Shown in pieces: positions 1-5,926 of a stretch of DNA of 6,506 nt. The DNA comes from Candidatus Gastranaerophilales bacterium (GTDB lineage: Bacteria > Cyanobacteriota > Vampirovibrionia > Gastranaerophilales > Gastranaerophilaceae), in the NCBI GenBank assembly GCA_900772035.1, contig CAAGQE010000247.1, positions 1 to 6,506 of the forward strand, written 5' to 3'. The number at the start of each line of letters is the position of its first letter. The first letter of the stretch is position 1. Made by a program: the position numbers and the translations under genes. The notes beneath the pieces are model-generated. The model was not told the DNA's origin, did no database searches, and worked only from the letters and a program-made list of their open reading frames with translations.

Positions 1-840
<840 letters not shown>

Positions 841-859
841 TCAATAACAACAAAAAACA

Positions 860-895
860 AAAAGCCTGCTTTTTAAACAAAGCGGGCTTTTATTT
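860..895 (+). terminator. Intrinsic terminator of gdhA
   Basis: A 12-bp stem (arms 860-871 and 880-891, one G-U pair) with an 8-base loop, running into TTTTATTTT. It starts 20 bases after the gdhA stop codon and ends that transcript before the convergent infC. Confidence 0.85.
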
Positions 896-916
896 TGCCG
901 TTTTAAAGTTTTAAGC

Positions 917-945
917 AAAAAAAAGAACCCCGTTTGAGGTTCTTT
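917..945 (-). terminator. Intrinsic terminator of infC (possibly bidirectional)
   Basis: An 8-bp stem (922-929 with 938-945) and 8-base loop. Read on the minus strand it is followed by a run of T (complement of the A-run 917-924), the correct orientation for infC, which stops at 977. On the plus strand the T-rich tail is weaker, so it may back up the gdhA terminator. Confidence 0.8.
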
Positions 946-976
946 ATTTAATTTCTGTCTTTGTCTTCCAACTAAA

Positions 977-1507
977 TTAAGGTGCCAAGATGGTGATGAC
1001 GTTTCTTCCTTCGAGTGACGGTTTCTTTTCAACTGTCAATTTAACGTCCTTCAAATCTTCAAGAAATCTGTTTGCCAAGTCGTAAGCAAGTTGATTGTGT
1101 TGCATTTCACGACCTCTGAGCATTACAACGATTTTAACCTTGTTTCCTTCGCCCAAGAATTTTTTGATACTCTTAATTCTTACGTTATAGTCGTGAACGT
1201 CAATTTTATATCTGATTTTAATTTCTTTGAGTTCGACAACTTTTTGTTTCTTTTTAGCTTCTTTTGCTCTCTTATTGATTTCGTACTTGTATTTTCCGTA
1301 GTCCAAAATCTTTGCAACCGGCGGTTCTTGATTAGGTGAAACAATGACCAAATCCAAATCCTTATCTTGTGCCATTGCAAGCGCCTTTGAAGTCGCTATA
1401 ACGCCGTGGTTATTACCTTCATCATCTATTAATCTGACTTCTCTCGAACGAATTTTTTCATTAATTAAAGCATTATTGTTGCTTTGGTTAAAATCTCTAC
1501 TGATAAT
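977..1507 (-). CDS. infC: Translation initiation factor IF-3, AUU start
   Basis: IF-3 binds the 30S subunit, blocks premature 50S joining and rejects initiation at non-standard codons. Translation from 1507 gives 176 residues. The N-terminal domain contains ALINEKIRSREVRLID (about 13-28) and VSPNQEPPVAKILDYGKYKYE (about 56-76), the IF-3 family signature. A lysine-rich linker follows (about 80-95), then a C-terminal domain with VELKEIKIRY and the RGREMQH motif (131-137). It ends ITILAP. The first ATG in frame (1375, MAQDKD) would remove 44 conserved residues. Between the in-frame stop at 1537-1535 and that ATG there is no ATG, GTG, TTG or CTG. ATT at 1507-1505 sits just behind AAGGAG and matches the AUU start known for infC in other bacteria; the adjacent ATC is the only near alternative. 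The gene is monocistronic here: a terminator follows, with no rpmI-rplT. Confidence 0.95.
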   Translation of the reverse strand: MISRDFNQSNNNALINEKIRSREVRLIDDEGNNHGVIATSKALAMAQDKDLDLVIVSPNQEPPVAKILDYGKYKYEINKRAKEAKKKQKVVELKEIKIRYKIDVHDYNVRIKSIKKFLGEGNKVKIVVMLRGREMQHNQLAYDLANRFLEDLKDVKLTVEKKPSLEGRNVITILAP

Positions 1508-1517
1508 TTTTCTCCTT
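1508..1517 (-). promoter_or_regulatory. Ribosome binding site fixing the AUU start of infC
   Basis: On the minus strand AAGGAG (1517-1512) is followed by four A residues and then ATT (1507) and ATC (1504). Spacing is short for ATT (4) and 7 for ATC. No other Shine-Dalgarno-like sequence precedes the first ATG at 1375, so this site supports the longer, non-ATG-initiated protein. Confidence 0.8.
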
Positions 1518-1536
1518 GTTTTACTGTTACTCGCTT

Positions 1537-1565
1537 ATTTTAACAGGAATTTGCCGCCATAGCAA
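1537..1565 (-). promoter_or_regulatory. Sigma70-type promoter of infC
   Basis: On the minus strand: TTGCTA (1565-1560), a 17-base spacer, TAAAAT (1542-1537), with an extended -10 TG one base upstream of the hexamer. The predicted start near 1530 leaves a leader of roughly 20 bases carrying the AAGGAG site. The -35 matches consensus at 4 of 6 positions, the -10 at 5 of 6. Confidence 0.55.
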
Positions 1566-1679
1566 CAGGGTTTTTCAAAAAAAAATCACAACTTTCCCCA
1601 CATGGGTTGATTTTCTTTTTTGTTTTATCTAACATAATAATCGAAGCCAAAGACATTTGGGGGAACTCGCAGGTCGGGG

Positions 1680-1940
1680 GCAACGGCGGAAAAGTCGAAG
1701 TCACGGCAGAGCCCAAAGGCAAGTCGGGCAACGGTCAAAAAGTCAGGGCGTCTGATAAGTTGAAAAACAAGTCAGAAGCAACGGCGGAAAGGTCGAAGTC
1801 ACGGCAGAGTCCAAAGGCAAGTCGGGGCAACGGTCAAGAAGTCAGGGCGTCTGATAAGTTGGAAAACAAGTCAGAAGCAACGGCGGAAAGGTCGAAGTCA
1901 CGACAGGGTCCAAAGACAAGTCGGGACGGTGGCAAAAACC
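1680..1940. repeat. Imperfect tandem repeat, period 98/99 bp, about 2.6 copies
   Basis: Copies begin with GCAACGGCGGAAA at 1680, 1778 and 1877. Copies 1 and 2 differ by four substitutions and one inserted G (TCGGG versus TCGGGG); copy 3 decays after about 55 bases. Each unit has two half-units that both begin GCAACGG and carry an AAGTC element, so the unit itself may be an old duplication of about 49 bases. The repeat is strongly purine-rich on the plus strand. The inserted G makes period 1 98 bp and period 2 99 bp, so corresponding segments are read in different frames, which argues against protein coding. No dyad symmetry or spacer pattern of a CRISPR is present. Function unknown. Confidence 0.85.
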
Positions 1941-2006
1941 GATACCAACCGAAAAGCGAAATTCCTTAAACCAACACCCAAATCAGGTAACATCAAAATT
2001 TTATAA

Positions 2007-2077
2007 AAATCCTTTTTTTGCTGAGGATTTAAAGATTTTAGATTTTACGATTGGTTTCACTCGTAAAATTTTTTTTG
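2007..2077 (+). promoter_or_regulatory. rplJ leader with terminator hairpin (candidate attenuator)
   Basis: A 6-bp hairpin (2007-2012 with 2025-2030) is followed by a perfect 9-bp stem (2042-2050 with 2061-2069, 10-base loop) running into eight T (2069-2076). The second is a textbook intrinsic terminator, ending about 40 bases before the rplJ ATG and with no gene upstream on the same strand to terminate. Two tandem GATTTTA copies (2034-2047) overlap its 5' arm and could pair instead with the upstream AAAATC, giving an alternative fold. Many bacteria control rplJ-rplL through an L10-binding leader; that this hairpin serves that role is inference. Confidence 0.6.
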
Positions 2078-2117
2078 CGAGAGAAAATTCAGGTCGATAA
2101 AATAAAAAGGAGCAAAA

Positions 2118-2639
2118 ATGGCAACAAAAGCTTTTAAACAAGGAAAAGCCGATTCTATCAAAGAAAAGATGGAAAAAGCACAAGTAGCCATTGTTACCGA
2201 ATACAAAGGCATGACAGTTGAAGAAATCCAAACTCTTCGCCGTGCATTGCAAAAAGTCGGTGGCGACTACATGGTTACGAAAAACACTTTGGCAAAGTTG
2301 GCTATTAAAGGAACTCAATACGAAGTGCTCGCTGAAACTTTCAAAGGACCTATCGCAGTAGCGTTTGGTTTTGAAGATCCTGCAGCACCCGCAAAAGTTC
2401 TTGCTAAGTTTATCAAAGAAAAGAAAAAAGGTGTTATTGTTGCAGCAGGTTTAGACGGTCAATTATTGGATGCCGAACAAACAAAAGCACTTGCAGACAT
2501 TCCTTCAAGAGAAGAACTTTATGCAAAAATGCTTGGCTGCGTAAATTCACCTGCAACAGGTATCGCTGGCGCTGTAAACGCTGTAATGAGCAGTTTGGTC
2601 AGAGCAATCGATGCGGTTGCAAAACAAAAAGCAGCGTAA
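2118..2639 (+). CDS. rplJ: 50S ribosomal protein L10
   Basis: L10 (uL10) anchors the L7/L12 dimers to 23S rRNA and L11 at the base of the ribosomal stalk, where GTPase factors bind. The 173 residues are normal length. Recognisable parts are the N-terminal rRNA-binding domain with AIVTEYKGMTVEEIQTLR (24-41) and YMVTKNTLAKLA (51-62), GPIAVAF (77-83), the central block IPSREELYAKMLGCVNSP (128-145), and the C-terminal amphipathic helix (about 149-170) on which the L7/L12 N-termini dock. The ATG follows AAGGAG (2107-2112) with 5 bases between. It is cotranscribed with rplL 51 bases downstream. The usual upstream neighbours nusG, rplK and rplA are absent; a leader with a terminator hairpin takes their place. 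Confidence 0.97.
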   Translation: MATKAFKQGKADSIKEKMEKAQVAIVTEYKGMTVEEIQTLRRALQKVGGDYMVTKNTLAKLAIKGTQYEVLAETFKGPIAVAFGFEDPAAPAKVLAKFIKEKKKGVIVAAGLDGQLLDAEQTKALADIPSREELYAKMLGCVNSPATGIAGAVNAVMSSLVRAIDAVAKQKAA

Positions 2640-2690
2640 TAGCCGCTTAAAAGACATTACTCAAAAATTATTATTAAAAGGAGAAATAAA

Positions 2691-3065
2691 ATGAGCAACG
2701 TAACAGATATCTTAGAAAAAATCGAATCACTCACATTAATCGAAGCAGCTGAATTGGTAAAAGCAATGGAAGAAAAATTCGGCGTTTCAGCAGCAGCACC
2801 GGTTGCAGTTGCAGCAGCAGCTCCCGCAGCAGGCGCAGCAGCAGAAGATGCTCCGACTGAAGTAAACGTAGTTTTGGCTTCAGCTGGCGCTAACAAAATT
2901 GCAGTTCTTAAAGAAGTTAGAGCAATCACAGGCCTCGGCTTGAAAGAAGCAAAAGACCTCGTTGATGCAGCTCCGAAAGCAATCAAAGAAGGCGTTAAGA
3001 AAGAAGAAGCTGAAGAAATTAAAAAGAAACTCGAAGCTGCAGGCGCAACTATCGAACTCAAATAG
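2691..3065 (+). CDS. rplL: 50S ribosomal protein L7/L12
   Basis: The multicopy flexible stalk protein (bL12) that recruits and activates IF2, EF-Tu, EF-G and RF3. The 124 residues match the family. They comprise an N-terminal dimerisation and L10-binding helical domain (about 1-32, [20 protein letters not shown]), an alanine/proline/glycine hinge (about 33-55), and the C-terminal factor-binding domain with [21 protein letters not shown] (68-88) and the terminal helix and strand ending ATIELK. AAGGAG (2678-2683) lies 7 bases before the ATG. It is the second and last gene of the rplJ-rplL operon, closed by a strong terminator. No separate promoter or hairpin is visible in the 51-base spacer, so extra L12 synthesis would come from translation rate. 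Confidence 0.98.
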   Translation: MSNVTDILEKIESLTLIEAAELVKAMEEKFGVSAAAPVAVAAAAPAAGAAAEDAPTEVNVVLASAGANKIAVLKEVRAITGLGLKEAKDLVDAAPKAIKEGVKKEEAEEIKKKLEAAGATIELK

Positions 3066-3080
3066 TTTCTATGTTATTTC

Positions 3081-3112
3081 AAAAGACCGAGCCGAAAGGT
3101 TCGGTCTTTTTT
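3081..3112 (+). terminator. Intrinsic terminator of rplJ-rplL
   Basis: A 13-bp stem (3081-3093 with 3098-3110, one G-U) capped by a GAAA tetraloop and followed by a T-rich tract (3107-3119, one A). The A-rich left flank gives only a short T-run in the minus direction, so it may also partly terminate the convergent TPR gene ending at 3149, for which no other terminator is visible. Confidence 0.92.
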
Positions 3113-3148
3113 ATTTTTTGTTTTTTTAATAAATCCTAAAAGCAGAAA

Positions 3149-4567
3149 TTACGCAGCCAATTTAGCGATTTTGCTGCTGATTTCGGGCAAAAATTCTTTA
3201 TTATCGGAATCCAAAGCCGTCATAAACGCTTTATTAAGCAACGCTCTTGCCTTTGTTTGGTTTCCGACATTGAGCATAATATCGGCAGCAGCCATATAAT
3301 TATTGATAACGTTTTTATCGTCTTGAGCGTTAGTATAAGCCTTGGTTGAAAGTTTCAAATACTGCATTGCTTTGGATTTGTCATCCAAATAATCGCTCAC
3401 GTTGAACGCTCTTTTGTACGCATAGCCTTTAACTTTGTCATCTTTTGTTTCTTCGGCGATTGAGTTAGCGAGGTTGGTGAACATATAAGCATTTTTGCTG
3501 TCGAAAACTTCGCTTTGAACTTCCGCCAAATTATCCAACGCTTTTACCTGCAAGGGAAGATTTTCGCTTTCTCCTGCAAAACCGATGGCGGAGAGCCAAT
3601 GTTGCTTGGCGGGTTCCAAAAGACCTGCTTCGTCGTAAATCTTACCTGTTTTCATATAAGATTTTGCGATTAAATTTTCGTCTGAAGCCAAATCCGCAGC
3701 AACTTTATAGCCTTTCAACGCTTGAGGGAACATTCCTCTTTTGTTGTACAAATCTGCTGTTTCGTAGTAAACCATTGACTGCATCTTTGTATCTTGAGTT
3801 TCGATTGCATAGTTCAAGGCTTTTTTCAAAGAAATCAAAGCAACCTTCGGTTCTTCGTTTGCAGCGGCTTTTTTCGCTCTGATAAAAAGTTCTTTCATCT
3901 TTTCGTCAGAGGGAACGTAATTTCTTGTCTCAGGCTTAGTTACAACTTTTTGTGCTTCTTCTGACTGAACGATTTGTTGAGCCTGTTGAGCAGCCTGTTG
4001 TGCTTGTTGGGCTTGTTTTTCATCATTGCCGCCCAAATTCAACTTCAAATTTTCGTTTATCGCATTAGGGTCTGCTTTGTAGTCAATTTTTTGTAAAAAT
4101 AAAGCATCTACCCAATTTTCAACAACGTTTGACTGCGTTTTTAAAGTTTTTGTAATGTACGCATCTAAAACTTGCGAAGCATTTTTTAAATTCGAGTTAA
4201 TGATTTTAGGGTTCGGAGAATCTTTTTCAGCCTGCGTTTGGATTAAAGCAAGATAGGCGTTAACTTCGTCGGTAACGTCTTTCGGTGCGCCGACAGCGCT
4301 TGCAGTTCCTCTGAAATCCGTAATGATTTGAGAAACATTTATTGTTTGAACATTTTCTTTATTTTGCTTTTGAGCTTGAAGATTTCTGTAACCTGCGAGT
4401 TGGTAATTATTTGCACGAACGGTACCGCCGCCGTTTTGAGAGTTTCTTTCTCTCATTTCCTCACGGCTTGCCGAGGAACCTTGTTCCCCTTCACCTTTGC
4501 GTTGTACCATTTTTGGTTTAACTTGCGTATATGGTCTGATATATGCAGGATAAACTCCGTTGTACAT
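3149..4567 (-). CDS. TPR-repeat protein with Gln/Ala-rich linker, function unknown
   Basis: A 472-residue protein without signal peptide or membrane segment, so probably cytoplasmic. Residues 1-75 are polar and disordered-looking (start MYNGVYPAYIRPYTQVKPKM). Residues about 76-165 look helical (INVSQIITDF..., NVVENWVDALFLQKIDY). A Q/A-rich stretch (184-201, repeated QQAQQA) acts as linker or short coiled coil. From about 223 to 465 there are helix pairs spaced near 40 residues (YYETADLYNKRGMFPQALKGY, SYMKTGKIYDEAGLLEPAKQH, ALDNLAEVQSEV, NNYMAAADIMLNVGNQTKA), the pattern of TPR repeats with long loops as in kinesin-light-chain-like TPRs. TPR domains bind peptides or scaffold complexes; the partner cannot be told. 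The ATG has GGGGGA 4 bases upstream and a good promoter. It diverges from the unknown gene at 4814. I do not recognise a named family. Confidence 0.85.
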   Translation of the reverse strand: MYNGVYPAYIRPYTQVKPKMVQRKGEGEQGSSASREEMRERNSQNGGGTVRANNYQLAGYRNLQAQKQNKENVQTINVSQIITDFRGTASAVGAPKDVTDEVNAYLALIQTQAEKDSPNPKIINSNLKNASQVLDAYITKTLKTQSNVVENWVDALFLQKIDYKADPNAINENLKLNLGGNDEKQAQQAQQAAQQAQQIVQSEEAQKVVTKPETRNYVPSDEKMKELFIRAKKAAANEEPKVALISLKKALNYAIETQDTKMQSMVYYETADLYNKRGMFPQALKGYKVAADLASDENLIAKSYMKTGKIYDEAGLLEPAKQHWLSAIGFAGESENLPLQVKALDNLAEVQSEVFDSKNAYMFTNLANSIAEETKDDKVKGYAYKRAFNVSDYLDDKSKAMQYLKLSTKAYTNAQDDKNVINNYMAAADIMLNVGNQTKARALLNKAFMTALDSDNKEFLPEISSKIAKLAA

Positions 4568-4592
4568 TTAATCCCCCAATTCTTACTCTCTG

Positions 4593-4621
4593 ATTATCCG
4601 ATTTACGAACTTTCCTTTCAA
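4593..4621 (-). promoter_or_regulatory. Sigma70-type promoter of the TPR gene
   Basis: On the minus strand TTGAAA (4621-4616), a 17-base spacer and GATAAT (4598-4593), each 5 of 6 to consensus. Predicted start near 4586, giving a leader of about 19 bases with GGGGGA (4577-4572) before the ATG at 4567. Confidence 0.7.
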
Positions 4622-4686
4622 GCGGATTTCTTTAATTTCATTTATATAATGTATTAATGATGTTAAATTTTAAGTCATGCATACCC

Positions 4687-4713
4687 TGAAACATGCACCC
4701 CATGCATGTTTCA
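4687..4713. promoter_or_regulatory. Perfect 11-bp inverted repeat in the divergent intergenic region
   Basis: TGAAACATGCA (4687-4697) and its exact reverse complement (4703-4713) flank a CCCCA spacer. No T-run follows on either strand, so it is not an intrinsic terminator. CATG occurs five times between 4676 and 4717. It lies between two divergent genes and just upstream of a possible -35 at 4718, the usual place for a dimeric regulator. Operator function is inference; a small cruciform or RNA hairpin is the alternative. Confidence 0.5.
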
Positions 4714-4717
4714 CATG

Positions 4718-4746
4718 TTTACAAAACTTAATAACGCACAAATAAA
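4718..4746 (+). promoter_or_regulatory. Possible promoter of the unknown gene at 4814
   Basis: TTTACA (4718-4723), a 17-base spacer and AATAAA (4741-4746); the -35 is 5 of 6 and the -10 only 4 of 6 to consensus. It would place the inverted repeat about 50 bases upstream of the start point and give a leader of about 60 bases. Weak support in an A/T-rich stretch. Confidence 0.3.
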
Positions 4747-4813
4747 AAGTCAATTTTTTCAAACTGAAATACTTTATAGAAGCATAGAGAGTTATATATT
4801 GAGGAGAGAATAA

Positions 4814-5272
4814 ATGTCGTTTATTCAAAACGGAAGTTTTGAGGCATTAGCCCAAGCATCCGCAGAGATAAAACAGAATAAATCATCAGAGTCTAATCCG
4901 TTTGGATTGAAAGATTTTTCCAAACTGTTAGATGCCAAGTTCGGCAACTCTGCATTCTCCGATAATATATTACAGGCTCCAAAGGGAAATATAGCCCAAA
5001 CCAATCCGTTTGACAGGAATGCGGTCAAGAAACTAACCCCGACCAAGACCAATCAACCGCCAAAGAAAAAGGATGAACAAACCACAATAAGTATATACGG
5101 AGGCGCCACAGTCAATAAAGCCTCAGGAGTCGGACAAAAATCCACCGAGCCCAAACCGGACGGAAATAGTACCTTATCCGCAACATCAATTTTCGACGGT
5201 TTGCAAATAAATAAAGGCACAGGATTTGCCAAAGGCGGCGCCGGAAGACATAAGTTAGACTTTTGTTATTAG
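4814..5272 (+). CDS. Hypothetical protein with duplicated NPF and SI(Y/F)-NK motifs
   Basis: I do not recognise this 152-residue protein. It starts with ATG behind a clear GAGGAG (4801-4806) and stops immediately before a strong terminator, so it is very probably a real single-gene unit. It is basic, polar and rich in N, K, S, G and P, with no signal peptide or hydrophobic helix, and looks largely disordered apart from short helical pieces near 8-20 and 32-41. Two internal duplications are visible. NPF occurs at 28-30 and 64-66, each followed by a D/K-rich short helix ending KL. The segment SIYGGATVNKASG (93-105) recurs at 125-137 as SIFDGLQINKGTG, an ungapped 32-residue offset. Such short linear motifs suggest a binding partner rather than an enzyme. 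Its divergent neighbour is the TPR protein; a functional link is only a guess. Confidence 0.75.
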   Translation: MSFIQNGSFEALAQASAEIKQNKSSESNPFGLKDFSKLLDAKFGNSAFSDNILQAPKGNIAQTNPFDRNAVKKLTPTKTNQPPKKKDEQTTISIYGGATVNKASGVGQKSTEPKPDGNSTLSATSIFDGLQINKGTGFAKGGAGRHKLDFCY

Positions 5273-5312
5273 AAAACAGGACTTTGAAGAAATCGAAGCC
5301 CTGTTTTTTTTT
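5273..5312 (+). terminator. Intrinsic terminator of the unknown gene
   Basis: It begins on the base after the stop codon. An 8-bp outer stem (5273-5280 with 5300-5307), one A-C mismatch and a 5-bp inner stem (5282-5286 with 5294-5298, one G-U) close a 7-base loop, followed by nine T (5304-5312). Confidence 0.88.
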
Positions 5313-5320
5313 GCAAAAAT

Positions 5321-5348
5321 TTGACTTTGAAAAAAAAGTTCTTAAATA
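5321..5348 (+). promoter_or_regulatory. Candidate promoter directly abutting the zinc-ribbon gene
   Basis: TTGACT (5321-5326), 16-base spacer, TAAATA (5343-5348). The -35 is 5 of 6; the -10 is weak (3 of 6). Transcription would begin close to 5355, the A of the ATG, implying a leaderless or nearly leaderless mRNA. This agrees with the lack of any Shine-Dalgarno sequence before that ATG. Confidence 0.4.
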
Positions 5349-5354
5349 CGAAAT

Positions 5355-5738
5355 ATGTTACTTACGGAATTTATAAAATCATTAAGAGGCTGCCGCCACG
5401 AGAAAGTCAGAATTGAGTCGAACGGAGCATACTGTCCTGATTGCGGTCAATATGTCGTGATTAAATGGTATTTGGTTCGCTGCTCATGCTGCGGGGTCAA
5501 AAGAGTTGCATATCTCGACCTCAACGACAATGTTAAACCTGTCGACAAGTTCTGTCCGAATTGTGGCGGAGTTCACACTTACGTCGAAGAAATCCAAAAG
5601 ATTAACTTCGTCGATATAAACTTTGCAGTCCACAAAAAAGAAGTGGTCGAACAGCACGTCTGCGCTGCACAAACACAGTTTTGGACAGAGCCGAACGACA
5701 CTAACGAACAATCTTTAATCGGACTTAAATCAGCATAA
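5355..5738 (+). CDS. Small double zinc-ribbon protein, function unknown
   Basis: A 127-residue cytoplasmic protein. Metal-binding residues group into two likely zinc ribbons: C13 and H15 with CPDCG (C27, C30), and CSCCG (C43, C45, C46) with CPNCGG (C67, C70) and H74 nearby. Residues about 80-127 are non-cysteine apart from C103 and look like an acidic, polar tail. Zinc ribbons of this size are found in nucleic-acid-binding or protein-protein adaptor proteins; no catalytic motif is visible and I recognise no named family. The ATG at 5355 is the first start after an in-frame stop (5343-5345). No purine-rich ribosome binding site precedes it, unlike the other complete genes in this window, so it may be translated from a leaderless transcript. 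It lies between two terminators as its own transcription unit. Confidence 0.8.
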   Translation: MLLTEFIKSLRGCRHEKVRIESNGAYCPDCGQYVVIKWYLVRCSCCGVKRVAYLDLNDNVKPVDKFCPNCGGVHTYVEEIQKINFVDINFAVHKKEVVEQHVCAAQTQFWTEPNDTNEQSLIGLKSA

Positions 5739-5773
5739 TTCATTCTTCATTAATCTTCCGTTAACAATTCCCA

Positions 5774-5797
5774 AAACGCCCGTCATTTCGGGCGTTT
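5774..5797 (+). terminator. Hairpin after the zinc-ribbon gene (weak terminator)
   Basis: A perfect 9-bp stem (5774-5782 with 5789-5797) with a 6-base loop, G+C-rich in the middle, 35 bases after the stop codon. Only three T residues end the right arm, so termination may be inefficient and some transcripts could read into the hsp20 gene. Confidence 0.6.
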
Positions 5798-5844
5798 ACT
5801 CGTATGAAAAACACAATTTTCAAAAGAAAGTTAAAATTTGGTTA

Positions 5845-5879
5845 AAAAAACAGGTAAAAGTAAAAAACAGGTTTATAAC
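5845..5879 (+). promoter_or_regulatory. Upstream region of hsp20: ACAGGT direct repeat and -10-like element
   Basis: AAAAAACAGGT occurs at 5845-5855 and again at 5862-5872, 17 bases apart. TATAAC at 5874-5879 resembles a -10 element (5 of 6), but no -35 hexamer of standard type lies 16-18 bases upstream; the first ACAGGT copy occupies that position. This could mean an activator or an alternative sigma factor. No CIRCE-type inverted repeat and no sigma32-type sequence is seen. Confidence 0.35.
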
Positions 5880-5900
5880 AATAATGTAAGAAGTAAGAGA

Positions 5901-5921
5901 TGAGCGAAAGCTCAAAAGGAG
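5901..5921 (+). promoter_or_regulatory. GAAA-capped hairpin and ribosome binding site of hsp20
   Basis: TGAGC-GAAA-GCTCA (5901-5914) forms a 5-bp stem with a GNRA loop whose last base touches AAAGGAG (5915-5921). That site lies 5 bases before the ATG at 5927 and decides this start over an in-frame ATG at 5900, which lacks a comparable site and lies partly inside the hairpin. The hairpin leaves the Shine-Dalgarno exposed, so it may stabilise the 5' end or assist ribosome loading. Confidence 0.55.
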
Positions 5922-5926
5922 ACATT

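Larger units (their letters stand above)
1566..2117. other. Long gene-free region between infC and rplJ
   Basis: About 550 bases with no convincing gene. It holds, in order, an A/T-rich segment, a tandem repeat (1680 to about 1940) with a higher G+C and purine content than its surroundings, and an A/T-rich rplJ leader with two hairpins. A weak plus-strand -10-like CATAAT lies at 1633-1638 without a good -35. An open frame from a TTG at 1607 to 1969 crosses the repeat but has no ribosome binding site and changes frame relative to the repeat, so I do not call it a gene. No clear promoter for rplJ was found. Confidence 0.6.

Noticed and set aside
1680..1940. Tandem repeat as a CRISPR array
   Set aside because: The units are directly contiguous near-identical blocks of about 99 bases without unique spacers, and no cas genes are near.
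1607..1969. Plus-strand open frame of 120 codons across the tandem repeat, starting at TTG
   Set aside because: No ribosome binding site, a non-ATG start, low-complexity K/S/R-rich product, and repeat copies fall in different frames because of a one-base indel. It looks like a chance opening in repeat DNA.
2075..2103. TTGCGA-N17-TAAAAT as the rplJ promoter
   Set aside because: Spacing is good, but transcription would start near 2110, inside the Shine-Dalgarno sequence, and the -35 lies in the terminator T-tract. Probably chance in A/T-rich DNA.
2657..3061. 134-codon minus-strand frame opposite rplL
   Set aside because: Shadow of the alanine-rich, codon-biased rplL gene; no start signal and an unlikely S/A/T-rich product.
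5900..5926. Upstream in-frame ATG as the hsp20 start
   Set aside because: It has no good ribosome binding site and overlaps the hairpin, while the ATG at 5927 has AAAGGAG at 5 bases and gives a usual Hsp20 length.
5886..5926. RNA thermometer (ROSE or fourU type) in the hsp20 leader
   Set aside because: I could not find a pyrimidine segment that pairs with AAAGGAG; the visible hairpin stops just before it and leaves it free.
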